Shown piece by piece: positions 1-7,131 of a stretch of 64,000 bases of DNA; within the stretch, counting starts at the first letter, position 1, and every line of letters begins with the position of its first letter. The notes beneath the pieces are model-generated. The model saw only the letters and a program-made list of their open reading frames with translations, searched no databases and was not told where the DNA came from. The stretch spans positions 1-64,000 of the forward strand of contig CAIZQH010000022.1 in assembly GCA_903935095.1 (NCBI GenBank), written 5' to 3'. Position numbers and translations under genes: made by a program. This DNA comes from an uncultured Flavobacteriales bacterium. Lineage in GTDB: Bacteria > Bacteroidota > Bacteroidia > Flavobacteriales_D > Crocinitomicaceae.

Positions 1-1
1 T

Positions 2-259
2 ATTTATCTTTTCGTCATCACACTAGCCATCTCACTTCGCGTTGATGGCCTTTTTGAAACCCCTCTACTAGTTGCGATTTCATCGGCGTTCTTTTTATTG
101 GAAAAATCGGCAACACATATGCAGGATCCATTCGAAAATAGGCCGACGGATACGCCCGTAACTGCGATAGCTAGAACAATAGAAATAAATATTAAACAAC
201 TTATAAAACACAAAGACATTCCAAATGCTCATCAAGCAGATGGATTTTACATAATCTAA
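2..259 (+). CDS. Bestrophin-family anion channel, C-terminal fragment (5' end outside window)
   Basis: An open frame enters from the left edge in frame 2 and ends at a TAA at 257-259. It has no start codon inside the window. About 85 residues are visible: a hydrophobic stretch, then a conserved tail containing HMQDPFENRPTDTP and IARTIEINIKQLI. The DPFEN element followed by RTIEIN is the C-terminal signature I know from bacterial bestrophin (UPF0187/YneE-like) membrane proteins, which form anion channels in the inner membrane. The carbonic anhydrase gene starts only 11 bp after the stop, so the two are probably co-transcribed, suggesting bicarbonate or chloride movement linked to CO2 hydration (inference). 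The opposite-strand frame at 4-219 is taken to be its shadow. Confidence 0.75.
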   Translation: MYLFVITLAISLRVDGLFETPLLVAISSAFFLLEKSATHMQDPFENRPTDTPVTAIARTIEINIKQLIKHKDIPNAHQADGFYII

Positions 260-270
260 CTATATCCACT

Positions 271-915
271 ATGAAAACATTGACAAAAGAAACACAGGAG
301 GCAATTACTCCAACATTAGCTTTGGAACTTTTAAAAAAAGGAAATGATCGCTTCGTTAAAAATCTGAAGATCAACAGAAACCTTCTACAACAAGCGAGTG
401 AAACATCCGATGGACAACACCCTTTCGCTGTTATTCTAAGTTGTATTGATAGTAGAACTTCCGCAGAATTGATTTTTGATCAAGGCCTAGGTGACATTTT
501 TAGTGTTCGAATAGCCGGAAATATCGTCAACGAAGATATTTTAGGCAGCATGGAGTTTGGATGCAAGGTCGCTGGTTCGAAAATCATTGTGGTACTTGGT
601 CATTCAAAATGTGGCGCTGTAAAGGGTGCCTGTGACCATGTTGAATTAGGACACTTGACGGGTTTACTGTCCAAAATAACTCCTGCAGTAGATGAAGAAG
701 TAGACACCAAAGAAAATCGAAATTCAAGCAACGCGGATTTTGTTGAAAATGTCGCAGCGCTTAATGTGAATCACTCGGTTCAATCCATCATGGAACGCAG
801 TCCTATCATCAAAGAGTTAGTGGAAAATGGTCAAATCGGAATTATGGGTGGAATGCATGACATTACAACTGGCGAGGTGATTTTTTACCCAAATCAGTAC
901 AACGATTTGGATTAA
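271..915 (+). CDS. Beta-class carbonic anhydrase
   Basis: This 214-residue protein interconverts CO2 and bicarbonate in the cytoplasm. The beta-class zinc site is plain: Cys58-x-Asp60-x-Arg62 in SCIDSR, and His111 and Cys114 in GHSKCGAVKGA. The AGN motif near residue 82 also fits. Length is normal for the family and no signal peptide is present. It follows the bestrophin-type gene with an 11-bp gap and converges on the carotenoid desaturase, 31 bp away. No separate promoter is obvious, so it is probably read from the bestrophin promoter. Confidence 0.95.
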   Translation: MKTLTKETQEAITPTLALELLKKGNDRFVKNLKINRNLLQQASETSDGQHPFAVILSCIDSRTSAELIFDQGLGDIFSVRIAGNIVNEDILGSMEFGCKVAGSKIIVVLGHSKCGAVKGACDHVELGHLTGLLSKITPAVDEEVDTKENRNSSNADFVENVAALNVNHSVQSIMERSPIIKELVENGQIGIMGGMHDITTGEVIFYPNQYNDLD

Positions 916-946
916 TTATTCATGAAACGAGATTGAGGAGCGCCTT

Positions 947-2425
947 TCAAGAATGTAAGGCGTAATCTTCCCTCACACAACGCTCGACAATCTTCGCACT
1001 GTTCAAGGCCAATGGTATTCCTCCACCTGGATGAACGGTCACTCCAGCGAAGTATAATCCCTTCAATGTTTTGGAGAAATTGGGATGACGGTAAAACGCC
1101 GAAAAGGCGCTGTTAGATGAATTTCCATAAATGGAGCCTTGTTTGCCAAAATAGACAGATTCTATTTTTCTCGGCTCGTTGTGAGACTCTACTTCGATCA
1201 AGGATTCTATGTCCTGACCTAAGGCTTTCGATAATTTCGCAACACAAGTTTTTCGCGTTTCCAAAACGAATTCATCCCAATCCTGTCCTACATTAATTGG
1301 TGCATTGACCATCACAAACCAATTTTCTGATCCATCCGGTGCATCGCCTTTTTCTACCTTGGAAGTGATGTGCACGTATATGGTTGGATCCTCATAACGC
1401 GTTTTCGTTTGAAAAATCGCTTCAAACTCCGCTTGATAATCCTCAGCGAAAAAGATGTTGTGTACGCCAAGTTCTTTAACCGTTTCTTTGATACCCCAAT
1501 AGAAAACAATCGCACTGCTGGATTTCTCTTGGCGTAAAATCTTTTTCGGTTCATGTAATCCTTTCAGCAATCGCTCGTAGGTAAAATGAACATCCATGTT
1601 TGATACCACGATGTTACAGTCGACGGTTTTGAGGTTGGTGCGAATCCCTGTTACTTTATTTTGTGTGTGAAGAATTTCTTCCACCCTTTCGGACAAATGA
1701 AATGTGACCCCAAGACCAAGACACAGTTGATGCAATGTTTTGGAGATTTGAACCATACCACCAATAGGCATCGCTGGACCCTCATTGAATTCCAAGTGAC
1801 TGATGATGTTTAAAAGTCCCGGAGTACGATACGGACTACTGCCATTATACGTAGCCATGCGGTTCAACAATTGTGCTGACTTCGGATTTTTAAACCTAGC
1901 TTGATTCACGGCATACATACTTCGAATCATACCATAATAAGGAATGCGCACAATGGCACGGAAAATACCATTATTAAACCACTGATTTAGCCGATGTAAA
2001 GAAGCCTGTATGAAAACAGGTGACAGTGCCTGATAATTCTTCGATAAGCGTTTTAAAAAGCGTTCTGTGCGCAAACGGTTTTCGCCAAACTCCGTTTCAA
2101 AGGTCTGTGCCGTTTGTTTCATTCCGGCTGGCACGATTACTTGTTGTCCATCCGTAAAGAAATAACGACAAGATTCGGCTAATTGTCTATAATGAAATAA
2201 GGAAGGATCTTTTCCGCACAAGGACAGCAATTCCTCGATTAGGGCTGGTTCGGTAAAAACAGAGGGACCCATATCGAAACGATATTCACCCAACCATTGC
2301 TCGTTGACCTTACCACCCACGAACTCATTCGCTTCGAAGACGGAAACATCTAGTCCTAATTTAGCTAAGCGAATGGCACTTGACAATCCACCGATACCCG
2401 ATCCAATTACTGCAACCTTCATCAT
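947..2425 (-). CDS. Carotenoid desaturase, CrtI/CrtD family (probably CrtD type)
   Basis: This 492-residue FAD-dependent amine-oxidase-fold enzyme desaturates carotenoids at the membrane. The N-terminal dinucleotide site reads VIGSGIGGLSSA (Gly8-x-Gly10-x-x-Gly13), and FEANEFVGGKV follows. The C-terminus carries FAGVTVHPGGGIPLALNSAK, residues about 459-478. From memory of the family, HPGGGIPL with NSAKIV is closer to 1-hydroxycarotenoid 3,4-desaturases (CrtD), used for myxol- or saproxanthin-type pigments, than to phytoene desaturase, which usually has HPGTGVP. The family call is firm and the substrate is inference. No other carotenoid gene is in the window. Two consecutive Met codons (2425 and 2422) leave the exact start open. 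It is convergent with the carbonic anhydrase gene. Confidence 0.88.
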   Translation of the reverse strand: MMKVAVIGSGIGGLSSAIRLAKLGLDVSVFEANEFVGGKVNEQWLGEYRFDMGPSVFTEPALIEELLSLCGKDPSLFHYRQLAESCRYFFTDGQQVIVPAGMKQTAQTFETEFGENRLRTERFLKRLSKNYQALSPVFIQASLHRLNQWFNNGIFRAIVRIPYYGMIRSMYAVNQARFKNPKSAQLLNRMATYNGSSPYRTPGLLNIISHLEFNEGPAMPIGGMVQISKTLHQLCLGLGVTFHLSERVEEILHTQNKVTGIRTNLKTVDCNIVVSNMDVHFTYERLLKGLHEPKKILRQEKSSSAIVFYWGIKETVKELGVHNIFFAEDYQAEFEAIFQTKTRYEDPTIYVHITSKVEKGDAPDGSENWFVMVNAPINVGQDWDEFVLETRKTCVAKLSKALGQDIESLIEVESHNEPRKIESVYFGKQGSIYGNSSNSAFSAFYRHPNFSKTLKGLYFAGVTVHPGGGIPLALNSAKIVERCVREDYALHS

Positions 2426-2612
2426 AATACCAACAAAGATGAGGCTAAATTGTTAGTTCGCCTGTGATATTTGAAAAAAAATCTCCGTTCCTATTCGGTC
2501 AAATCCCTAGTAAAATCAACGAAAAACAGGGGCTTTATTAACAAAATGACTGATTTTTCAACATTTTATGCATTTTTTTCACCTCAATCCGTTACTCGCA
2601 TTGATATTCAGA

Positions 2613-2620
2613 TATATTTG
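2613..2620 (+). promoter_or_regulatory. Putative -7 element of hup promoter (TATATTTG)
   Basis: TATATTTG matches the Bacteroidota -7 consensus TAnnTTTG, 41 bp before the HU start codon. No TTG lies at the usual 17-23 bp upstream, so only half of the promoter is recognisable. Confidence 0.4.
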
Positions 2621-2661
2621 TTACGATAAAATTTATTACTAATTATTAAAACCAATTTATT

Positions 2662-2934
2662 ATGAACAAGGCGGAATTAATTGACGCAATGGCTGCAGCA
2701 GCAGGATTGTCAAAAGCAGATGCTAAAAAAGCATTAGACGGATTTGTAGGAGCTACTACAAGTGCATTGAAAAAAGGAGAAAGAATTTCTTTAGTAGGTT
2801 TTGGATCTTTCGACATTTCTAAAAGAAATGCTCGTAACGGACGTAACCCTAAGACTGGAGCAGTTATCCAAATTGCAGCGAAAAACACAATTCGTTTCAA
2901 AGCAGGTTCTGAACTTTCTTCAAGCGTTAACTAA
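2662..2934 (+). CDS. hup: HU-family histone-like DNA-binding protein
   Basis: This 90-residue protein is the usual HU length and binds and bends chromosomal DNA as a dimer. The N-terminal helices (MNKAELIDAMAAAAGLSK) and the DNA-binding arm RNGRNPKTGAVIQIAAKN are typical. It stands alone, with a TATATTTG -7 element upstream and a strong intrinsic terminator 20 bp downstream, so it is probably a highly expressed monocistronic gene. The frame on the other strand over the same region is a shadow. Confidence 0.97.
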   Translation: MNKAELIDAMAAAAGLSKADAKKALDGFVGATTSALKKGERISLVGFGSFDISKRNARNGRNPKTGAVIQIAAKNTIRFKAGSELSSSVN

Positions 2935-2954
2935 GAAGATATTTCTACTTAACT

Positions 2955-2986
2955 AAATAGGCTTCCAATTGGAAGCCTATTTTTTT
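2955..2986 (+). terminator. Intrinsic terminator of hup
   Basis: A perfect 12-bp stem (AAATAGGCTTCC paired with GGAAGCCTATTT) closes an AATT loop and runs into a T-tract at 2981-2986. Confidence 0.9.
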
Positions 2987-3047
2987 GTTTTCACTTTTTA
3001 GCAACCTTTTTTGATATGGAACTGCTCACTAGAAAATTCTTCTTTAC

Positions 3048-3505
3048 CCCCACTTTTTGGCTTGATCCAAAAAGTTCGCAAAAAGATCAAGACTTCGAAT
3101 TCGATTCCCTTTGCAGATATTACTCCGAATGGATATCCCCCACTTCAAGCAAAGGGTTTTCTTCGGATTTTATCACCCGATGCTTGGCGCATGAGCTTAC
3201 AGCTATGCTTTGCATTGGCGTGTGATAATGCTCCTTGAAAAACGTCGAATTCTAGGTCGGTCAAGATTCTATTACGAATTTCTTTCTTTGAAGTAAAACA
3301 ACATTGATTTTCAAGATTGCTTCCGCGCGCATGAAAAGATGTAACGCGAACCCTCACGACGAAGTTGCGTCAAAATTTCTGGCTGTTTGAGCCGAGGTAC
3401 GAGAGCGAGTTTCAGAAATTTTAGCAGGGAGGAAGATGAGGGTAGTTATATCTTTTAAGCGCTAGTCTTTTTTGTGACTTTTTGTGGCAATGCCAAAAAG
3501 TAAGA
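3048..3505. repeat. Hairpin-rich non-coding intergenic element
   Basis: The 630-bp gap between hup and the SDR gene holds no credible gene. Its left end is a hairpin with ACTTTTTGG/CCAAAAAGT arms at 3052-3060 and 3067-3075. Its right end has a related motif, ACTTTTTG...GCCAAAAAGT, at 3477-3501. In between, AAAATTTCTG (3372-3381) pairs with CAGAAATTTT (3413-3422) around a loop with GTTTGAGC-like sequence. Short frames here give improbable, overlapping proteins. I recall similar CTTTTTGG...CCAAAAAG and TTTCTGGCTGTTTGAG sequences from intergenic regions of other Flavobacteriia, so this is probably a dispersed non-coding repeat. That recollection needs a genome-wide search to confirm. Confidence 0.5.
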
Positions 3506-3564
3506 GTAAAAAAAACAATCTTCTATACCTCAACTATATGTCCGATTGTCGGACTTAATCCATA

Positions 3565-4365
3565 CTAAGTCGGTGATTGTTTTGGAATGATTTTCCAAAA
3601 TAAACGAGGAAGAAAACGCTTCAATTGCACCGCAAGGAGTTCTTTATTTCCAATCAAAACTTCGTGTTTGTTTTTCACCAAGGCTTTTAACAATTGATCA
3701 ACGCACACAACTACCGGCATACCAGTCGCTTGATTGTGATCCATTTGTCCATGCGCTTGCCCATCCGCTGTTACCGCATTTGTTGAAATGGGCGTATTGA
3801 TTTTACCAGGACAAGCCACCGTTACTTTTAAGTTATACTCACTTTCTTCCATCACCAAACTTTCGTAATAGCCGAAAAGTGCATGCTTCGACGCACTATA
3901 CGCTGAACGTAAATGGAATCCGAATTTTCCTGCAATGCTGCTAATTACCAGAATTTGTCCTGATTTTTGCTGACGAAAAATCGGCAATACTGCTTTCGTC
4001 ATGGCAATGTTTCCAAAGTAATTGACTTCCATGATTTGACGGTTGACATCCATGGTCGTATCATACGCCGTTGCACGTTGACTGATGCCGCCATTGTTGA
4101 TCAATATGTCGATTCGTCCATAGTGCGACACGATTTGCTGCGACAAAAGTCCAACGTTGGACGCTTCCGCGAGATCCACTTGAACGACCAAATGTTGTTC
4201 CTTGTGCGCCAGACCTTCCTTTAGTTCATGGAGTTTTTCCACGTTACGGGCTGACAAAATCAACTTTGCTCCGGCGCGGTCTAATTGTCGGGCCAACTCC
4301 TCGCCGATTCCCGAAGATGCTCCGGTAATCCACACGACTTTTTGATGAAAATAGCTTGAATTCAT
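3565..4365 (-). CDS. SDR-family NAD(P)-dependent oxidoreductase
   Basis: A 266-residue classical short-chain dehydrogenase/reductase. The cofactor motif is TGASSGIG near residue 15, the structural motif is NNGG near residue 91, and the catalytic Ser and Tyr-x-x-x-Lys occur in ISSIAGKFGFHLRSAYSASK. The hydrophobic, basic C-terminus (KRFLPRLFWKIIPK) resembles membrane-associated SDRs of the DHRS7 type. The substrate cannot be told from sequence. It is divergent from gmhA, with 80 bp between the two start codons. A TATCTTTG -7 element on the minus strand (4373-4380) lies only 7 bp from the start codon, hinting at a very short or absent leader. Confidence 0.9.
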   Translation of the reverse strand: MNSSYFHQKVVWITGASSGIGEELARQLDRAGAKLILSARNVEKLHELKEGLAHKEQHLVVQVDLAEASNVGLLSQQIVSHYGRIDILINNGGISQRATAYDTTMDVNRQIMEVNYFGNIAMTKAVLPIFRQQKSGQILVISSIAGKFGFHLRSAYSASKHALFGYYESLVMEESEYNLKVTVACPGKINTPISTNAVTADGQAHGQMDHNQATGMPVVVCVDQLLKALVKNKHEVLIGNKELLAVQLKRFLPRLFWKIIPKQSPT

Positions 4366-4372
4366 GATGTCT

Positions 4373-4380
4373 CAAAGATA
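4373..4380 (-). promoter_or_regulatory. Putative -7 element for the SDR gene (TATCTTTG)
   Basis: The plus strand reads CAAAGATA, giving TATCTTTG on the minus strand, a match to TAnnTTTG located 7 bp before the SDR ATG. No TTG lies at the right upstream distance. Confidence 0.35.
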
Positions 4381-4395
4381 CGAAACTCCCGCTTC

Positions 4396-4429
4396 TTGTC
4401 GCGCTCTAACAGAATTTAGTTTAAATTTG
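4396..4429 (+). promoter_or_regulatory. Putative gmhA promoter
   Basis: TTG at 4396-4398 and TAAATTTG at 4422-4429 are separated by 23 bp, within the range given for Flavobacterium promoters. The start codon follows 16 bp later. Confidence 0.45.
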
Positions 4430-4445
4430 AGGACAAATAACAGAC

Positions 4446-5024
4446 ATGGAACTACGCAACTTGATTCAACAGCAATTCGAAGAAGCTCAGCAAACATTGG
4501 TGAATTTCCAAACGGAGGCGAACTTTTCACTGATTTTACAAGCAGTTGAACTAATGAGTCAAGCCATTCAAAATGGTGGAAAAATCATTAGCTGCGGAAA
4601 TGGCGGGTCCATGTGTGATGCCATGCATTTCGCTGAAGAACTTAGTGGACGTTTTCGCGAAAACCGTCGTGCACTTGCTGCCATCAGTATTTCTGATCCA
4701 TCGCATTTGTCTTGCGTGAGCAACGATTACGGCTACGACTTCGTTTTTTCGCGCTTCATCGAAGGACTCGGACAAGAAAACGATGTGTTATTAGGTATTT
4801 CGACTTCTGGAAATTCAAAAAATGTCATTCTGGCGGTTGAAGCTGCGAAAGCAAAAGGAATGAAGACGATTGTACTGACTGGAAAAGACGGTGGTAAACT
4901 CGCTGGACTTGCAGACATTGAAATTCGTGCGCCACATTCCAACTTCGCCGATCGCGCACAAGAAATTCACATCAAAGTCATTCATTCCTTGATTTTAGGA
5001 ATCGAACAGTCACTTGGACTTTAA
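4446..5024 (+). CDS. gmhA: Phosphoheptose isomerase (sedoheptulose 7-phosphate isomerase)
   Basis: This 192-residue SIS-fold enzyme converts sedoheptulose 7-phosphate to D-glycero-D-manno-heptose 7-phosphate, the first step of ADP-heptose synthesis for lipopolysaccharide. The sequence follows E. coli GmhA closely along its whole length: [39 protein letters not shown] and [15 protein letters not shown], with the catalytic Glu and His regions present. The length is also the family's. No other heptose gene is nearby. A short tandem repeat follows the stop. Confidence 0.96.
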   Translation: MELRNLIQQQFEEAQQTLVNFQTEANFSLILQAVELMSQAIQNGGKIISCGNGGSMCDAMHFAEELSGRFRENRRALAAISISDPSHLSCVSNDYGYDFVFSRFIEGLGQENDVLLGISTSGNSKNVILAVEAAKAKGMKTIVLTGKDGGKLAGLADIEIRAPHSNFADRAQEIHIKVIHSLILGIEQSLGL

Positions 5025-5050
5025 TTAATTAGCATCCCAAGAGTCGAGTC

Positions 5051-5089
5051 ACATTAGCACATTGGCAAATTAGCAAATTAGCACATTAG
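5051..5089. repeat. 8-bp tandem repeat between gmhA and permease
   Basis: Nearly five copies of an 8-bp unit lie in tandem: ACATTAGC, ACATTGGC, AAATTAGC, AAATTAGC, ACATTAG. On the minus strand the last copy supplies the TAA stop codon of the permease gene (5086-5088). Confidence 0.8.
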
Positions 5090-7041
5090 ATTTCAGCCAA
5101 TTTCGAGTGCTTACGTCCATACAAGAAGTAAATCACCAATCCAAGTAACAACCAAATCGTGAAGTAGATCCAATTGGCCAAAGCCAGCTGACTCATCATA
5201 TACAAGCAGCTCAACAAACCTAAAATTGGAATCAGAGAAAGTTTGTGTCGAACCGCCATAATCGTAATGAAAATGGTAAATAGAATGAAAATCCAACTGG
5301 GGATTTTATTCGCAAAGTGCGACCAGCCTTCATTTTTCAAGTGAACATTCTTCCAATCTTTTTGCTCAATCACTTCGGATAATTTCAATGCACCTGCTTC
5401 GTCTGCATACAACTCATCCAATTCAGTCACATTCTTTTTCGCGTCCAAAGCCTGATTTACCGCCAAAGCATCTTTTTTCAAAGTTTGGATTTGAGGCTCA
5501 GTCAGTTGAAGCAACATTTCTTCACTCGTTTTATACGTCGGTTCGTTTTGAACAAAAGCCATTGTCTCTGTGCGATACGTCGTAAACAAAAGCACAAGTG
5601 TTCCTGCTAACAGAATCGGCATCACGAGTCCACCATTGATAAACGGCGTTTTGAACTTCCCACGTGGAATGTCCGTTTTGTTTTGAAGCACCAATACTCC
5701 ACCGCAAACGAGCACGAAAGCAAACAAGGTTCCAATGGAACACAAATCGGTAACCATAGTCAAGTTCATGAATAAGGCTGGAATAGCGACAACAAATCCA
5801 ACAACAATCGTCGCAAAGGAAGGTGTTTTGTACTTCGGATGAACTTTCGAGAATCGTTTCGGCAACAAACCATCGCGACTCATGCTCATCCATATGCGCG
5901 GTTGTCCCATTTGGAACACCAACAAGACCGAAGCCATCGCAACAACCGCACTAATGGAAATGATTCCAGCCATTTTCGGTAGGTGAATTTCATCAAAGAC
6001 AAACGCCAATGGATCACCCACCGCTAATTTTTCGTACGAAACGATTCCCGTTAAAATAAGTGCGATAATGATGTACAATATGGTACAGATGATAATCGCC
6101 CACATCATTCCGCGTGGCAAGTCACGTTGTGGATTTTCACATTCCTCCGCTGTTGTTGAAATCGCATCGAATCCTATGTAAGCAAAGAATACCGCAGAAA
6201 CTCCTTTCAAAATTCCTGTTACACCTTTCGGTGCGAATGGACTCCAATTATTCGTGTCCACGTAGAACATTCCCACGCCGATCACCAAAAGAATGACAGC
6301 CAGTTTGATTAGTACCATGATATTCGACGCATTGCGACTTTCCTTCATTCCACGATATACGAGCCACGTAATCAATACAATGATAAATAATGCAGGTAAA
6401 TCAAAAATGAGGTGAAAGCCAAAAATTTGCGGCGCACTCATCCATGCTTCCCTCGCAAGTATCAAAGAACCATCCAAATCCACTAAATCTTTCCCTGCGG
6501 CTAATAAGGTACTCGCTTCGTGGAATCCATTTGATGCGGACAAATAATCCATCTGAATCCAACTGGGAAGATGAATACCATTTGGAATACCAAGTGCTTT
6601 GATATGAATTCCTTCTAGCATGTTAGTGAAATAATCACTCCAAGAAATAGCGACGGTTATGTTCCCGATGGCGTACTCCATTATCAGCGCCCAACCGATG
6701 ATCCAGGCTACGATTTCTCCAAAGGCTACATACGAATACGTGTAAGCAGATCCGGAGACGGGCACCATAGATGCGAACTCAGCGTAGGCAAAAGCCGCGA
6801 ATCCACAGGCAATTGCGGTAAATAAGAACAAGAATACTACGGCTGGACCACCCTGAGAACTCGCTTCTCCAATCGTACTGAAAATTCCTGCTCCAATAAT
6901 CGCCGCAATTCCAAAAGCAGCTAAATCTCTTACTTTCAAGTGCTTTCCTAAGGCATGTGCATCACTGTTTTGATCAGCCACTCGGACTTGCTCTAAAATG
7001 TCGTGCACTGATTTTTTACGAAAGAGGGAATTCCAGGTCAT
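5086..7041 (-). CDS. APC-superfamily amino acid permease
   Basis: A 651-residue polytopic inner-membrane transporter. The N-terminal cytoplasmic segment (MTWNSLFRKKSVHDIL) leads into AFGIAAIIGAGIFSTIGEAS, the conserved first helix of the amino acid/polyamine/organocation superfamily. ISTTAEECENPQRDLPRG near residue 300 is typical of cationic amino acid transporters. About 12-14 hydrophobic segments are present. A hydrophilic loop of roughly 90 residues rich in Glu and Lys (region about 500-590) sits before the last three helices and is unusual for the family. I chose the ATG at 7041: the frame is open upstream to 7206, but that extension would overlap the start of the divergent uvrA gene and looks non-coding. 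Confidence 0.88.
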   Translation of the reverse strand: MTWNSLFRKKSVHDILEQVRVADQNSDAHALGKHLKVRDLAAFGIAAIIGAGIFSTIGEASSQGGPAVVFLFLFTAIACGFAAFAYAEFASMVPVSGSAYTYSYVAFGEIVAWIIGWALIMEYAIGNITVAISWSDYFTNMLEGIHIKALGIPNGIHLPSWIQMDYLSASNGFHEASTLLAAGKDLVDLDGSLILAREAWMSAPQIFGFHLIFDLPALFIIVLITWLVYRGMKESRNASNIMVLIKLAVILLVIGVGMFYVDTNNWSPFAPKGVTGILKGVSAVFFAYIGFDAISTTAEECENPQRDLPRGMMWAIIICTILYIIIALILTGIVSYEKLAVGDPLAFVFDEIHLPKMAGIISISAVVAMASVLLVFQMGQPRIWMSMSRDGLLPKRFSKVHPKYKTPSFATIVVGFVVAIPALFMNLTMVTDLCSIGTLFAFVLVCGGVLVLQNKTDIPRGKFKTPFINGGLVMPILLAGTLVLLFTTYRTETMAFVQNEPTYKTSEEMLLQLTEPQIQTLKKDALAVNQALDAKKNVTELDELYADEAGALKLSEVIEQKDWKNVHLKNEGWSHFANKIPSWIFILFTIFITIMAVRHKLSLIPILGLLSCLYMMSQLALANWIYFTIWLLLGLVIYFLYGRKHSKLAEI

Positions 7042-7122
7042 ATATTCATTGTTTAACGGAACTAAAAGTAGGAAATTATTTAAGATTTCGGCCGAATGCG
7101 AACAGCATTCCTTTTCATCTGT

Positions 7123-7130
7123 TACTTTTG
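7123..7130 (+). promoter_or_regulatory. Putative -7 element of uvrA (TACTTTTG)
   Basis: TACTTTTG matches TAnnTTTG and ends one base before the ATG at 7132. If it is used, transcription would start at or inside the first codons. The upstream TTG is not visible. Confidence 0.35.
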
Positions 7131-7131
7131 T

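Noticed and set aside
4-219. Minus-strand frame of 71 residues with a hydrophobic start
   Set aside because: The plus strand carries a bestrophin-like C-terminus over the same bases, with conserved motifs; the minus frame is its shadow.
3011-3357. Three overlapping short frames on both strands in the hup-SDR gap
   Set aside because: They overlap each other within hairpin-rich repeat DNA and give compositionally odd proteins without motifs.
5051-5089. Short repeats as a CRISPR array
   Set aside because: The units are 8 bp without spacers; this is a simple tandem repeat. The same holds for 15798-15839.
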